Below are positions 29,918-38,474 of a DNA stretch of 64,000 nt, one piece after another (position 1 is the stretch's first letter; the number at the start of each line of letters is the position of its first letter). This stretch comes from Mycolicibacterium aromaticivorans JS19b1 = JCM 16368 (GTDB lineage Bacteria > Actinomycetota > Actinomycetes > Mycobacteriales > Mycobacteriaceae): assembly GCF_000559085.1 (NCBI RefSeq), contig NZ_JALN02000001.1:4402001-4466000 (forward strand). The letters run 5' to 3'. The translations under genes were made by a program, and so were the position numbers. The notes under the pieces were generated by a model, which saw nothing but the letters and a program-made list of their open reading frames with translations, was not told where the DNA came from and searched no databases.

Positions 29918-31099
29918 TCAGAGCACGCCGAGGGTGCGGTACACCTCGTCGCTGAGCGCGGTACTGCGCGGATCGGCATTGCATTTGGTGGCGTCGAAAT
30001 AGTTCATCACGTATGCGTAGCCGATGCGGTGCTCGAGGTCGACGAACCCGTAGGAGCCGCCCGAGCCGCCGTGGCCGAAGCTGCTCAGGTTCGGGCCTGC
30101 CACACCGCGTTGATTGAGCATGTAGCCCAGGCCCCAGCCGTGATCGGCGACCCGGGGCCCGAGCACGACGTCGGGATCAAAGCCGCCCTGCGAAACCCGC
30201 ACCGCCTCCAGATGATCGCGGCTGAGCACCTTTTCCTGCGCGAGCCCGTTGTAGAACGTGGCCAGGCCGAGCGCCGACACATGGCCGTTTGTGCTCGGGA
30301 ACTCACTGACACGCCATCGCTCGAGCTCGTGGGAGCCCAGCTCGTCATCGGGGACAAAGCCCATCGCGACGGCCATCCCGGCCATCGGATGCTCGGCGAG
30401 TGAGGTCGGATACCCCGGTGCCTGGCCATTGGCCAGGACATCGCGAATGTGGGGCTTGTTGATCATCTCCGCGCAACGGTGGTGTTCGGCGGTAGGCAGA
30501 CCGATGTGGACGTCGATGCCCATCGGTTCGGCGATCTCGGTCCGCAGGTACTGGCCGATCGTGCGCCCGGTGACCCGGCGGACGACCTCGCCGAGAATGA
30601 ACCCGAAGCTGACCATGTGGTAGCCCTGGGCTGTGCCCGGCGGCCACCACGGCTCGGCGGCGGCCAGGTCGGCGCACACCCGGTCCCAGTCGGTGGTGTC
30701 GCTCCAATGCATGCGGGTGCGAGGCCCGATCACCCCTGACCGGTGCCCGAGCACCGACGCGATCGTGATGTCCTGCTTGCCGTTCGACGCGAATTCGGGC
30801 CAGTACCGGGCAACCGGGGCGTGCAGGTCGAGCTCGCCGCGATCGGCGAGCAGGTGCACACATGTGCTTGTCAGCCCTTTGGTGCCGGAGAACACGCTGG
30901 CCAGCGTGTCTTGGCGCCACCGCTGGCGCCGGTGGGCATCGGCGTAGCCGCCCCACAGATTGACCACCAGGTCTCCGTCGACCCACACGGCGACCGCTGC
31001 GCCGACCTCATCACGAGAGGTGAAGTTCGCCTTGAAAGCATCGCGCACCGCGCCAAAACCCGCGGCGCACGCACCGCCGATGGGAATGTGGTCGCTCAA
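29918..31099 (-). CDS. lipP: serine esterase/beta-lactamase family, LipP-like
   Basis: A 393-residue class C beta-lactamase-fold hydrolase. The SxxK nucleophile motif is SGTKG (SVFSGTKGLTST). A Tyr-containing second motif lies in QGYHMVSFGFILGEVV, and the third is FGHGGSGGSYGF. There is no signal peptide, so it is a cytoplasmic carboxylesterase-type enzyme. The TTG start at 31099 has AGGAGG upstream and gives the expected length (LipP, Rv2463, is about 394 residues as I recall). In M. tuberculosis lipP lies between nei and tig; here about 14 kb of extra genes follow before tig. Confidence 0.85.
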   Translation of the reverse strand: MSDHIPIGGACAAGFGAVRDAFKANFTSRDEVGAAVAVWVDGDLVVNLWGGYADAHRRQRWRQDTLASVFSGTKGLTSTCVHLLADRGELDLHAPVARYWPEFASNGKQDITIASVLGHRSGVIGPRTRMHWSDTTDWDRVCADLAAAEPWWPPGTAQGYHMVSFGFILGEVVRRVTGRTIGQYLRTEIAEPMGIDVHIGLPTAEHHRCAEMINKPHIRDVLANGQAPGYPTSLAEHPMAGMAVAMGFVPDDELGSHELERWRVSEFPSTNGHVSALGLATFYNGLAQEKVLSRDHLEAVRVSQGGFDPDVVLGPRVADHGWGLGYMLNQRGVAGPNLSSFGHGGSGGSYGFVDLEHRIGYAYVMNYFDATKCNADPRSTALSDEVYRTLGVL

Positions 31100-31207
31100 C
31101 GCGCCTCCTGGCCGCCGGTTATCGCCTGAATCTACGGCGGTCAGGTTAGCCAGCAAAGTTGTGAGGACGATTGGAGCGGAATCGAAACCACCCTGTAATT
31201 AGCGCCG

Positions 31208-32956
31208 ATGCCGGCGGATTTGTTCATGTGGATTTTCCGGGCGGTTTGGCGTTCTCGCAGGACCGTACGTCACGATCCTGATGTGGAGATTCCCGATACG
31301 GGCATTCCGCCGGCGCTTGCGGGCCGGATGACGATGGCCGAGCAGTACGAATGGCATCAGAGGTATCTGCGCGCGCGCCCGGTGTCGCGGCGCAACTTCC
31401 TGCGCGGGTCGGCGGCGGCGGCAGCCGTGGCGGCGCTGGGAGCCGCCCCGTTCGGGCGCCGCGCATACGCCCAGGACGCGCCGCTGGCGGTGGCCGGCCG
31501 GCGGGTCGGCTACGGCACCGACGCCGCGAGTCAGCTGCGGCTGGCCGGCCAGTTGTCGCGCAATCCAGGCGCCACCAAGGTTTTCCTCGACCACGGCCCG
31601 ACGCCCGGGCTGGGTGCGACGGTAGAGGCCGAGGTGCGCAACCTGGTGACCCAGATCCCGGACAGCAGCGGCGGGGTGCTGTCGGCCGAGCAGTTCTACG
31701 TCCACGCGCCGGTGGACGGACTGCCCGGGCGTGCCCCGCACTTCTACCGATGGCGCACCGACGACGGGTTCGTCAGCGACGTGCGCTCAGCCGCGACCGC
31801 CATGCCCAGTGCGCGAGATGCGGTGGGCTGGTTCCGGTTCACCATGATGGGGGACCAGGGGACCGACGAGACACCGCTTGCCCCGCCCGGTCTCACCCGC
31901 GGCGACTACGACGACAGCTACTACAAATCCGACAACGATCCCACCGTGTCGCACACCGGCAATGTGCTGGACCAGATCGTGGCGGCGCGTCCCGACTTCC
32001 ACGTGCTCGCCGGTGACATCGCCTATGCCGACCCGTCCGGAACGGGTAAGCCGCCGCAGTTCGTCCGAAAGGGCGAGCCGCCCAAGGGTTTCGACAAGTT
32101 CAACCCTTATGTCTGGGATGTGTATCTGAACTCCATCGAGGCCAGTGCCTCGACGACGCCGTGGATGTTCGCCACCGGCAACCACGACATGGAAGCCGCC
32201 TACCCGGTGCACGGCTACGGCGGCCACCTCGCACGGCTCGACTTCCCGGGCAACGGTCCGTCCGGGTGCCCGTCGGTCTACTCGTTCACCTATGGCAACG
32301 TCGCGGTGCTCTCGCTGGACGCCAACGATGTGAGCTATGAGATCACCGCCAACAAGGGTTATTCCGGCGGTGCTCAAAATAGTTGGGTGGAAAGGACGTT
32401 GGCGGCGCACCGGGCCGATCCCGACATCGATTTCATCGTCTGCTTCTTCCACCACTGTGCCTATTCGACCACCGAGGCGCACGCCAGCGACGGCGGTGTG
32501 CGGGCCGCGTGGGTGGGGCTGTTCGACCGCTACCAGGTGGACCTGGTGCTGCAGGGCCACAACCACGTGTTCGAACGGTCCGACCCGATCCGGGGTGGCG
32601 GCCCGACCCGGGCGGCCGAAGACAATGCGATCGTCTACCCGGAAACCGACGGCACCGTCTACTACACGGTGGGGTCAGCCGGACGGCCGCGGTACAACTT
32701 TCAGCCCGGCGAACCGGAGAGCTACCGCGGCAACGTGGCGCCCGACACGTTTGTCCCCAACAGCTATGTCTGGACGACCGACGGCCATAAGCAGACCGAA
32801 GCGGTCGGCTGGTCCAGGGTGCGCTTCCGCAACTACGCCTTCATCCTGGTCGATGTGCGACCCGGCAACCTGATGAGCGAGATGGACGTGACCGCCGTCG
32901 ACGAGTACGGCCGCGAGTTCGACAAGCTGACCTACCGCCGGCAGGTTCAGAAGTAG
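31208..32956 (+). CDS. Tat-exported purple acid phosphatase-like metallophosphoesterase
   Basis: A 582-residue protein with a twin-arginine signal (SRRNFLRGSAAAAAVAALGA, cleavage near AYAQD at about residue 90), so it is exported folded. An N-terminal fibronectin-like region precedes a calcineurin-like phosphoesterase domain. Metal-ligand motifs appear in order: MMGDQG, AGDIAYAD, TGNHD, FFHHCAYS and LQGHNHVFERS. It probably hydrolyses phosphate monoesters at the cell envelope. The related M. tuberculosis protein is Rv2577. The start is uncertain: ATG at 31328 (MTMAEQYEW) would shorten the region before the Tat motif to a more usual length. Its 3' end overlaps the convergent protease gene by 10 nt. 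Confidence 0.86.
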   Translation: MPADLFMWIFRAVWRSRRTVRHDPDVEIPDTGIPPALAGRMTMAEQYEWHQRYLRARPVSRRNFLRGSAAAAAVAALGAAPFGRRAYAQDAPLAVAGRRVGYGTDAASQLRLAGQLSRNPGATKVFLDHGPTPGLGATVEAEVRNLVTQIPDSSGGVLSAEQFYVHAPVDGLPGRAPHFYRWRTDDGFVSDVRSAATAMPSARDAVGWFRFTMMGDQGTDETPLAPPGLTRGDYDDSYYKSDNDPTVSHTGNVLDQIVAARPDFHVLAGDIAYADPSGTGKPPQFVRKGEPPKGFDKFNPYVWDVYLNSIEASASTTPWMFATGNHDMEAAYPVHGYGGHLARLDFPGNGPSGCPSVYSFTYGNVAVLSLDANDVSYEITANKGYSGGAQNSWVERTLAAHRADPDIDFIVCFFHHCAYSTTEAHASDGGVRAAWVGLFDRYQVDLVLQGHNHVFERSDPIRGGGPTRAAEDNAIVYPETDGTVYYTVGSAGRPRYNFQPGEPESYRGNVAPDTFVPNSYVWTTDGHKQTEAVGWSRVRFRNYAFILVDVRPGNLMSEMDVTAVDEYGREFDKLTYRRQVQK

Positions 32957-34596
32957 TCGAAGTGGGTTGCGCCCAGCCGATCTGGAGTTCCGTAATCGAT
33001 ATACATCGGCCCGAGGTTCCATGGGATGCGACCCGTGTTCGGTTTGGTTCCGGTCTGCGTCACCTCGTCGTACAGGGCTGGGCTGTTCGTGCCGTTGACG
33101 ACATAGGTGTACAGCAGGGTCTGGCCGTCGGCTGAGTACACCGAGACCTTGGTTCCAGGTTTGAGGTTTGTCCCGTCGCGAGCGTCTCCGGCGACAGAGA
33201 ACGGTAGATTGCCGGTCTCCCCGCCGGAGTCGACGTTGATCCTGACGGTCGTCTTCGGCTGGTCGTTGATCTGTATCTGGACGTCACCGACCGGAGTGCC
33301 GGAGACCGACCCCTTGGACGGCAGTGGGTTGGGGCCGAACACGACCAGTCCCCATGGGCCGATCAGCTTCTCGTACATCAGCATTCCGTCTTTGGTCTCG
33401 CCCGGCAGCAGCGCGTTCAGAGTCGGCCCGGAACCGACATTGGCGCCGATTCCCAACGTGCCCGCCGTACCCTGGGGCGCGGTCCCGTAGTTGTCGAACG
33501 CGTTTTCCGAGTCGGCATCGACGATCCGGATATTGCCCGGTGCCGTGATCGCCCCGCCGCCAAAGTCGATTGTCGTGGAGTAGGTGTGATAGTTGTAGAA
33601 CACCGAATTCTCATCGTCACCGTAGCCGCCGCTATCGGATCCGGTCGACGGCCCAAGGTCTTTCTGTCCCACATACTTTCGTAAGATCGTCAGACCGGAC
33701 GACCCGGTGTCGAGCTGTATTGGCACGACGGGGCCGCCGTTGACCGAGATGTATACGATCTCCGCGGCGCCTTGCGTCCGCAACAGGTGCACCGAGTAGA
33801 CCATGCCATTGGTCTTTGCCAGGCTGATGAGATCTCTGGCTTGCGTTGCGGCGGTAGGGGATCCGAGAATTCCCACCAGAGGAACGGTCGAGTCGGCGGC
33901 GTTCAGAGCGAGGCCCGCCGCGGTCGGCAGCATCATGGTCGCCAGTAGCGACAGCTGGGCGAGTTGGTGGACGACGGGAACGCCCGTGGTGTTGGCGACT
34001 GCTGCCTTCACGCCGTCCATCGAGTTCTGCCACGTGTTGAGCGCCCAGGCCGCTTCCGTCAAAAACATCTGTGGCACAACAGAAGCGGCGCCAGCGACGA
34101 TGTTGCCGGTTCCCCATGTCTTTGCTTGCAGGACACTCTGGGTCTGGGCGATCTCCTGCAACGCCAACTTCACCGCGCTGCCGGGGACGACGACTCCGTT
34201 TCCAGGGAGGAAGGACTGATTGCCGTATCCAGGATTGTCCTGCGCGGCGGCCGAGGTGGTCGAGGTGGTCGAGTCGACGGTCGCGGTCGGCTTGGCGGTG
34301 CCAACACCGACGCTGCGCTGTGCTGCGGTCGCGGGGGCGGACGTCGACTTGCTGCTGGACGTGGTCGGAATGCGGTCGCCCGCCGGTGCCCCGGCGGTTC
34401 GGGGACGCAGATGCCCGGAGCCCGTTTTCGCTCCAGACGCGGAGGAGCTCGAATCACTCTTGGTCGCCGCGGTACCCGGGTGCCCGGTATCCGCGGACGC
34501 GACCGCGCTGCCGGCGGCCATCGCAGCACCGATGCCCAGAGTGACCGCGCCTGCGCCAAGCCAGGCGTACGGTTGGCGTGTTCGGTTGTGCTTCAT
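32947..34596 (-). CDS. PecA-like secreted aspartic protease, copy 1
   Basis: A 549-residue exported protein. A signal peptide (residues 1-35, AMAAGSAVASA cleavage) is followed by a Ser/Thr/Ala-rich linker to about residue 120, then a helical region (about 125-260) and a pepsin-like domain. The first catalytic site is LDTGSSGLTI (Asp296), after VYISVNGGPVVPIQ; the second is NVDSGGETG (Asp456). This domain is the one found at the C-terminus of PE_PGRS35 (PecA) and related proteins, which cleave PE-domain and surface proteins. Here there is no PE or PGRS part. It is preceded by a PGRS gene with a 17-nt gap and GGTGGGG as ribosome-binding site, and copy 2 lies at 36775-38457. Confidence 0.85.
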   Translation of the reverse strand: MKHNRTRQPYAWLGAGAVTLGIGAAMAAGSAVASADTGHPGTAATKSDSSSSASGAKTGSGHLRPRTAGAPAGDRIPTTSSSKSTSAPATAAQRSVGVGTAKPTATVDSTTSTTSAAAQDNPGYGNQSFLPGNGVVVPGSAVKLALQEIAQTQSVLQAKTWGTGNIVAGAASVVPQMFLTEAAWALNTWQNSMDGVKAAVANTTGVPVVHQLAQLSLLATMMLPTAAGLALNAADSTVPLVGILGSPTAATQARDLISLAKTNGMVYSVHLLRTQGAAEIVYISVNGGPVVPIQLDTGSSGLTILRKYVGQKDLGPSTGSDSGGYGDDENSVFYNYHTYSTTIDFGGGAITAPGNIRIVDADSENAFDNYGTAPQGTAGTLGIGANVGSGPTLNALLPGETKDGMLMYEKLIGPWGLVVFGPNPLPSKGSVSGTPVGDVQIQINDQPKTTVRINVDSGGETGNLPFSVAGDARDGTNLKPGTKVSVYSADGQTLLYTYVVNGTNSPALYDEVTQTGTKPNTGRIPWNLGPMYIDYGTPDRLGATHFDYF

Positions 34597-34613
34597 CGCA
34601 ATTCCCCACCTAG

Positions 34614-36563
34614 TTATTGGCCGTCATGGCCTGAGCGGCCTGACGAGCCCCCGAACCCGCCGAGACCACCGCCTTGACCCTTGCCCGGTTTTGCGTTCTG
34701 TGGTGTGGAGGCGGTCGCGTTGCCCCCGTTGCCGCCGTTTCCGCCGGTGCCTCCGAACAAGCCGCCGTACGCACCGCTTCCCGCGGTCCCGCCCGTTGCA
34801 GTGCCGGTTCCGTCGGTGGTCGCGTTGCCGCCGTTGCCGCCGCGGCCGCCGGTGCCGAGGATCAGGCCGCCCTGACCGCCGGGCGATGCGTTGCCGGCCG
34901 AGGCGTCACCATTGCCGGTCGCTGTCGCGTCGCCGCCGTTGCCGCCGCGCCCACCAGTCCCCAAGATCGTGGTCGGGCCGCCCACATTGTTTCCGCCGTT
35001 TCCGCCCTCGCCGCCCTTGGCCGAGCCGTTGCGTGAGGTGGCTTTACCCCCGTCACCACCGGGCCCGCCCGAGCCGATGACGGCGAAACCCGCCGCACCG
35101 CCGTGGCCGCCGGTGGCGGTGGCGGCATCGGTTGCCGTTGCGTCGCCACCGGCTCCGGCGCTCCCGCCGGAGCCGACTTTGGTGCCACCGCCCTGGCCGC
35201 CGACCCCGCCGTGTGCGCCCCGGTCAGAGTCGGTGCTCGTCGACTCGGCAGCGCCGCCACTTCCCCCCGCACCGCCATTGCCGACAGTGGAGGAGCCGCC
35301 CCCGCCACCGGCGCCACCAGATGACGATGACTGAGCGGCTCTGCCGCTGCCGCCGTCACCGCCCCTTCCCGCAGTTCCTTGGATGGTGTTGCCGCCGCTG
35401 CCGCCGTTGCCGCCCACCACACTCGCGCTCACGTCTGTACTGGTGGAGTCGGCCGTGCCCCCCGAGCCGCCTAAGCCTCCGTTGCCGTAGGTGGACGATC
35501 CACCGGTGCCGCCATTGCCGCCGAAAGAACCACCGTTCTGGGAGGTGGCATCGCCTCCACTGCCCCCGGTGCCCCCCGTGCTGAAGGACGAGGACCCTCC
35601 GACTCCGCCTGCCCCACCGCCGCCTTCGCCGCTCACGGAGTCTGCGGCGCCACCGGCGCCACCGGCGCCGGCGATACCGAAGGTTGCCTTACCGCCGGCG
35701 CCACCCGCGCCGCCGGTGGGTTGGCCGTCGAAACCGTCATGGGCGCTGCCGCCGTCGCCGCCGGCGCCGCCGTCACCGCTGAACCAGCCACCGTTTCCGC
35801 CTTTACCGCCGGCGCCACCCGTCTCGACGGTGACTGCCTGACCCCGGTTGTCATCGGCACCACCGCTGCCGCCATTGCCGCCATTGCCCAGCATCGCCCC
35901 GCCATTGCCACCGTTTCCGCCCTTGGTGGCCGCCGACGTGCGATTGCCGTCGGCGTCATAGACCGCGGGGGCGCCCGCACCGCCATCGCCACCGTTACCC
36001 AGAAACAGGCCGCCGTGTCCGCCGTTGCCGCCGGCCGTGGCGGCAGTGACGAGCGTGCCGTTCTCGTAGACGGCCTGCACTCCCGCGGCGCCGTCGCCAC
36101 CGTTTCCGAAGAACAGGCCAGCGTTGCCGCCGCGCCCTCCGTTGGCCCCGTTACCGCCGTTACCCCACAGCAGGCCGCCGTTGCCACCATTGCACGCACT
36201 GCCGGTGCAGTCGGCCGGCGCGTCCAGCCCGTTGCCGATCAGCCATCCGCCCGGACCTACGATGGGCCGCATGGTGCCGGCCGCTGCTGCCAGCGCGAGC
36301 GGCGGGGAGACCGACGTTGCTGACGCCTTCGAGCTGTGCCTGAAGAGCCAGATGTCGTTGTCGGTGGGTGCGGCCGGAGCCTTTGGGATGAAGGCGAATT
36401 CGATCGAGGTCAGTTGCACCTCGGACTGCGCCGGTCTCGGTGGCGTGGCACCGATCACGGCAGCCATGCCGCCGGTCAGCGCAGCGCCGGCGACTACGGC
36501 CGGCGCGAGCGGAAGCAATTTCCGCAGTGGTATCCGACGATCCAGCGAGCCACGACCGGCCAC
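34614..36563 (-). CDS. exported PGRS-like Gly-rich repeat protein, copy 1
   Basis: A 649-residue protein with no PE domain. It has a basic N-terminus and signal-like hydrophobic segment (residues 13-40), then a short conserved module (VQLTSIEFAFIP, DNDIWLFRHSSKAS, RPIVGPGGWLIGNG, then Cys119 and Cys124 in DCTGSACNGG). From residue 126 to the end it consists of GG(N/A/T)GG repeats typical of PGRS domains. In PE_PGRS proteins the repeats follow a PE domain and a GRPLI motif; here the RPIVGPGGWLIGNG segment takes that place. The GTG start with GGGGG upstream matches copy 2, while a TTG at 36575 is less likely. The mature protein is probably on the cell surface. It is the first gene of a two-gene operon. 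Confidence 0.82.
   Translation of the reverse strand: MAGRGSLDRRIPLRKLLPLAPAVVAGAALTGGMAAVIGATPPRPAQSEVQLTSIEFAFIPKAPAAPTDNDIWLFRHSSKASATSVSPPLALAAAAGTMRPIVGPGGWLIGNGLDAPADCTGSACNGGNGGLLWGNGGNGANGGRGGNAGLFFGNGGDGAAGVQAVYENGTLVTAATAGGNGGHGGLFLGNGGDGGAGAPAVYDADGNRTSAATKGGNGGNGGAMLGNGGNGGSGGADDNRGQAVTVETGGAGGKGGNGGWFSGDGGAGGDGGSAHDGFDGQPTGGAGGAGGKATFGIAGAGGAGGAADSVSGEGGGGAGGVGGSSSFSTGGTGGSGGDATSQNGGSFGGNGGTGGSSTYGNGGLGGSGGTADSTSTDVSASVVGGNGGSGGNTIQGTAGRGGDGGSGRAAQSSSSGGAGGGGGSSTVGNGGAGGSGGAAESTSTDSDRGAHGGVGGQGGGTKVGSGGSAGAGGDATATDAATATGGHGGAAGFAVIGSGGPGGDGGKATSRNGSAKGGEGGNGGNNVGGPTTILGTGGRGGNGGDATATGNGDASAGNASPGGQGGLILGTGGRGGNGGNATTDGTGTATGGTAGSGAYGGLFGGTGGNGGNGGNATASTPQNAKPGKGQGGGLGGFGGSSGRSGHDGQ
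34641..36188 (-). repeat. PGRS repeat region, copy 1
   Basis: About 1.5 kb of GC-rich imperfect repeats encoding GGxGG units with spacers such as GNGGNGG, GGAGGAGG and STVGNGGAGGSGG. The opposite strand reads as long Pro-rich frames, which are an artefact of the repeats. Such tracts are prone to length change by slippage or recombination with the copy at 38.5-40.3 kb. Confidence 0.85.
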
Positions 36564-36633
36564 GAATACCCCCAAGCGTCATCCGCACGATTGGCGTAAG
36601 AAGTTTGCCAGGGGCTCGCGAGATGCAAGGATT

Positions 36634-36662
36634 AAGTTAGGGCCGGTAAGTAGCCAAGTCAA
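36634..36662 (-). promoter_or_regulatory. promoter of PGRS-protease cassette 1
   Basis: Read on the minus strand: TTGACT (36662-36657), 17 nt, TAACTT (36639-36634), about 70 nt upstream of the GTG. The cassette 2 promoter has the identical two hexamers and spacing, and the leaders are related. The -35 box is close to the SigA consensus and the -10 fits TANNNT. Confidence 0.66.
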
Positions 36663-36725
36663 GCATTGTGGGCAATCAATTTCGACGGCGCCACATGTCG
36701 TTCACCAGGGAAGGTGTGGCCCCTG

Positions 36726-36758
36726 CTGCGACTCCTGCAAACAGCGGGCGAGTCGCAG
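36726..36758 (-). terminator. hairpin downstream of protease copy 2
   Basis: A perfect 9-bp inverted repeat, CTGCGACTC (36726-36734) with GAGTCGCAG (36750-36758), around a 15-nt loop, 16-49 nt beyond the protease stop codon. There is no T-run. It separates cassette 2 from the cassette 1 promoter. Confidence 0.5.
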
Positions 36759-36774
36759 GCATGCTCGTGGCTGC

Positions 36775-38457
36775 TCACCAGATGTCGAAGTGCATGGCGC
36801 CCAGCCGATCTGGGGTGCCGTAGTCGATGTACATCGGCCCCTTCTGCCACGGGATGTTGCCCGTGTTCGGGAACGTGCCCTGCTCGACATTGCTGTCGTA
36901 GAGCTGCGGGCTGTTCGACGGGGTGGTCGCGGTCCCCGCTGTGACGGTGTAGCTGTACAGCAACGTCTGGCCGTCCGCCGTGTAGACCGAGATCTTTGTT
37001 CCCGACTTGAGGCTGTTGGTCTGCACATCTCGGGCAGAACCGACCACGTAGTACGGGAGGCTGCCGTATACGCCACCGGAATCGACGTTCCCCTTCAGCA
37101 GATACTTGTCTCCGTCGTCAACCTTCACCACGAAGTTGCCCACTGGGCCGCCATCAATCCTGCCCCGGGACGGAAGCGGATTCGGCCCGAACACCACGAC
37201 ACCCCAGGAGCCGATGATGTTCTGGTACATCATCACGCCGTCCTTGAGCTCACCGGGCAACAACGCGGGGACCGTGGGGCCGTCGCCCGTGTTGGCGCCA
37301 ATGCCCAACGTTCCCACTGCGCCGATCGAGGCACTACCGTAGTTCTCATAGGCTGCTTCGTCGCTGGGGTCGACGACCTTGATATTGAACTTCGAGGTGG
37401 TCGCGCCGCCGCCGAAGTCCACCGCCGCGGAGTACTCGTTGTACTTGTAGTACACCGAGATGGCGTCGTTGCCGTAGCCGCCGATGCCCCAGCCGAGCGA
37501 GGGGCCGAGATCCTTCTGCCCGACGTACTTTTGGAGGATCGTCAGGCCGGAGGACCCTGTATCGAGTTGCACGGGCACGACTGGTCCGCCGTTGACCGAG
37601 ATGTAGACGATCTGCTGTGAGGTGTTGACCGTGCGCATCAGGTGCGCGGAGTAGACCATGCTATTGGTCTTCTCCGCACCGATCTCCGCTGCGGCTTGCC
37701 GTGCAGCGCTGGCCGATCCGAAGATTCCCACCAGCGGAACGGACACCTGCGCCGCGTCGAGTGCCATGCCCGCGGCTGTCGGCAGCATCAAGGTCGCCAG
37801 CAACGACAGCTGGGCTAGCTCGTGGGCGACCGGAACGCCCACCGTTCTGGCCACTGATGCCTGAACGCCGCCGATCGAGTTCTGCCATGTGTTCAGCGCC
37901 CACGCGGCTTCGGCCAAGAACATTTGTGGCACAACGGAAGCCACTCCGGCTACCAGATTCCCCGTACCCCACGTCTGAGCCGTCAGTGATGTCTGGGTGT
38001 GGGCTATCTGCTGCAACGCGAACGTCACCGCACTGCCGGGGACGATGACTTCGTTTCCGGGTAGATACGACTGTTCGCCGTAACCGGGGGAGGGGGCTGC
38101 CTCCGCGGCGGGATCGGCTTGGGCAGTGGCACTGTCGCGCTGGGACTTGGCGGCTGCCGGTTGCGACGAAACAGTCACTGCTCCAACGGTTTTAGAGCCT
38201 GTACTGCCGGCCTGGGGACGGCTGGGTGGCCTCTTGCGGCCGGCCGTGGGCGCAGTGTCGGCGCGGGGGCGCTGGTGTGCCACCCGGGGCCCGGCTTTGC
38301 CACCGGAGTCGGATGCGCTCGACGAAGTGCCTCCGGAAGACGCGCTCGCCGCGGTGTCGGCGGACGCGACCGCGCTACCGGCCGCCAGGGCCGCTCCGAT
38401 ACCCACCGTGACCGCGCCCGCGCCGAGCCAGGCATACGGCTGCCGTGTCCGTGTCAT
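36775..38457 (-). CDS. PecA-like secreted aspartic protease, copy 2
   Basis: A 560-residue paralogue of the copy 1 protease with the same order: signal peptide MTRTRQPYAWLGAGAVTVGI ending near ASADT, a disordered Ser/Pro/Ala/Arg-rich linker to about residue 122, a helical region, then the protease domain. Catalytic sites are LDTGSSGLTI (Asp299) and NVDSGGVYG (Asp459). Long stretches match copy 1 exactly, such as WGTGN(I/L)VAG and VVPQMFL(T/A)EAAWALNTWQNS. The ATG at 38457 is preferred: GGGGGAAA precedes it, it starts at the same residue as copy 1, and it leaves the same 17-nt gap to the PGRS stop. A GTG at 38478 overlapping that stop would add 7 residues. Confidence 0.85.
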   Translation of the reverse strand: MTRTRQPYAWLGAGAVTVGIGAALAAGSAVASADTAASASSGGTSSSASDSGGKAGPRVAHQRPRADTAPTAGRKRPPSRPQAGSTGSKTVGAVTVSSQPAAAKSQRDSATAQADPAAEAAPSPGYGEQSYLPGNEVIVPGSAVTFALQQIAHTQTSLTAQTWGTGNLVAGVASVVPQMFLAEAAWALNTWQNSIGGVQASVARTVGVPVAHELAQLSLLATLMLPTAAGMALDAAQVSVPLVGIFGSASAARQAAAEIGAEKTNSMVYSAHLMRTVNTSQQIVYISVNGGPVVPVQLDTGSSGLTILQKYVGQKDLGPSLGWGIGGYGNDAISVYYKYNEYSAAVDFGGGATTSKFNIKVVDPSDEAAYENYGSASIGAVGTLGIGANTGDGPTVPALLPGELKDGVMMYQNIIGSWGVVVFGPNPLPSRGRIDGGPVGNFVVKVDDGDKYLLKGNVDSGGVYGSLPYYVVGSARDVQTNSLKSGTKISVYTADGQTLLYSYTVTAGTATTPSNSPQLYDSNVEQGTFPNTGNIPWQKGPMYIDYGTPDRLGAMHFDIW

Positions 38458-38474
38458 CGCTTTCCCCCGAGACG

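Noticed and set aside
34891..35334. Long Pro-rich plus-strand frames opposite the PGRS repeats (also 39133-39543 and 39553-39948)
   Set aside because: They are the complement of GGxGG-coding repeats, which automatically read as PPxPP; no start signals or other support.
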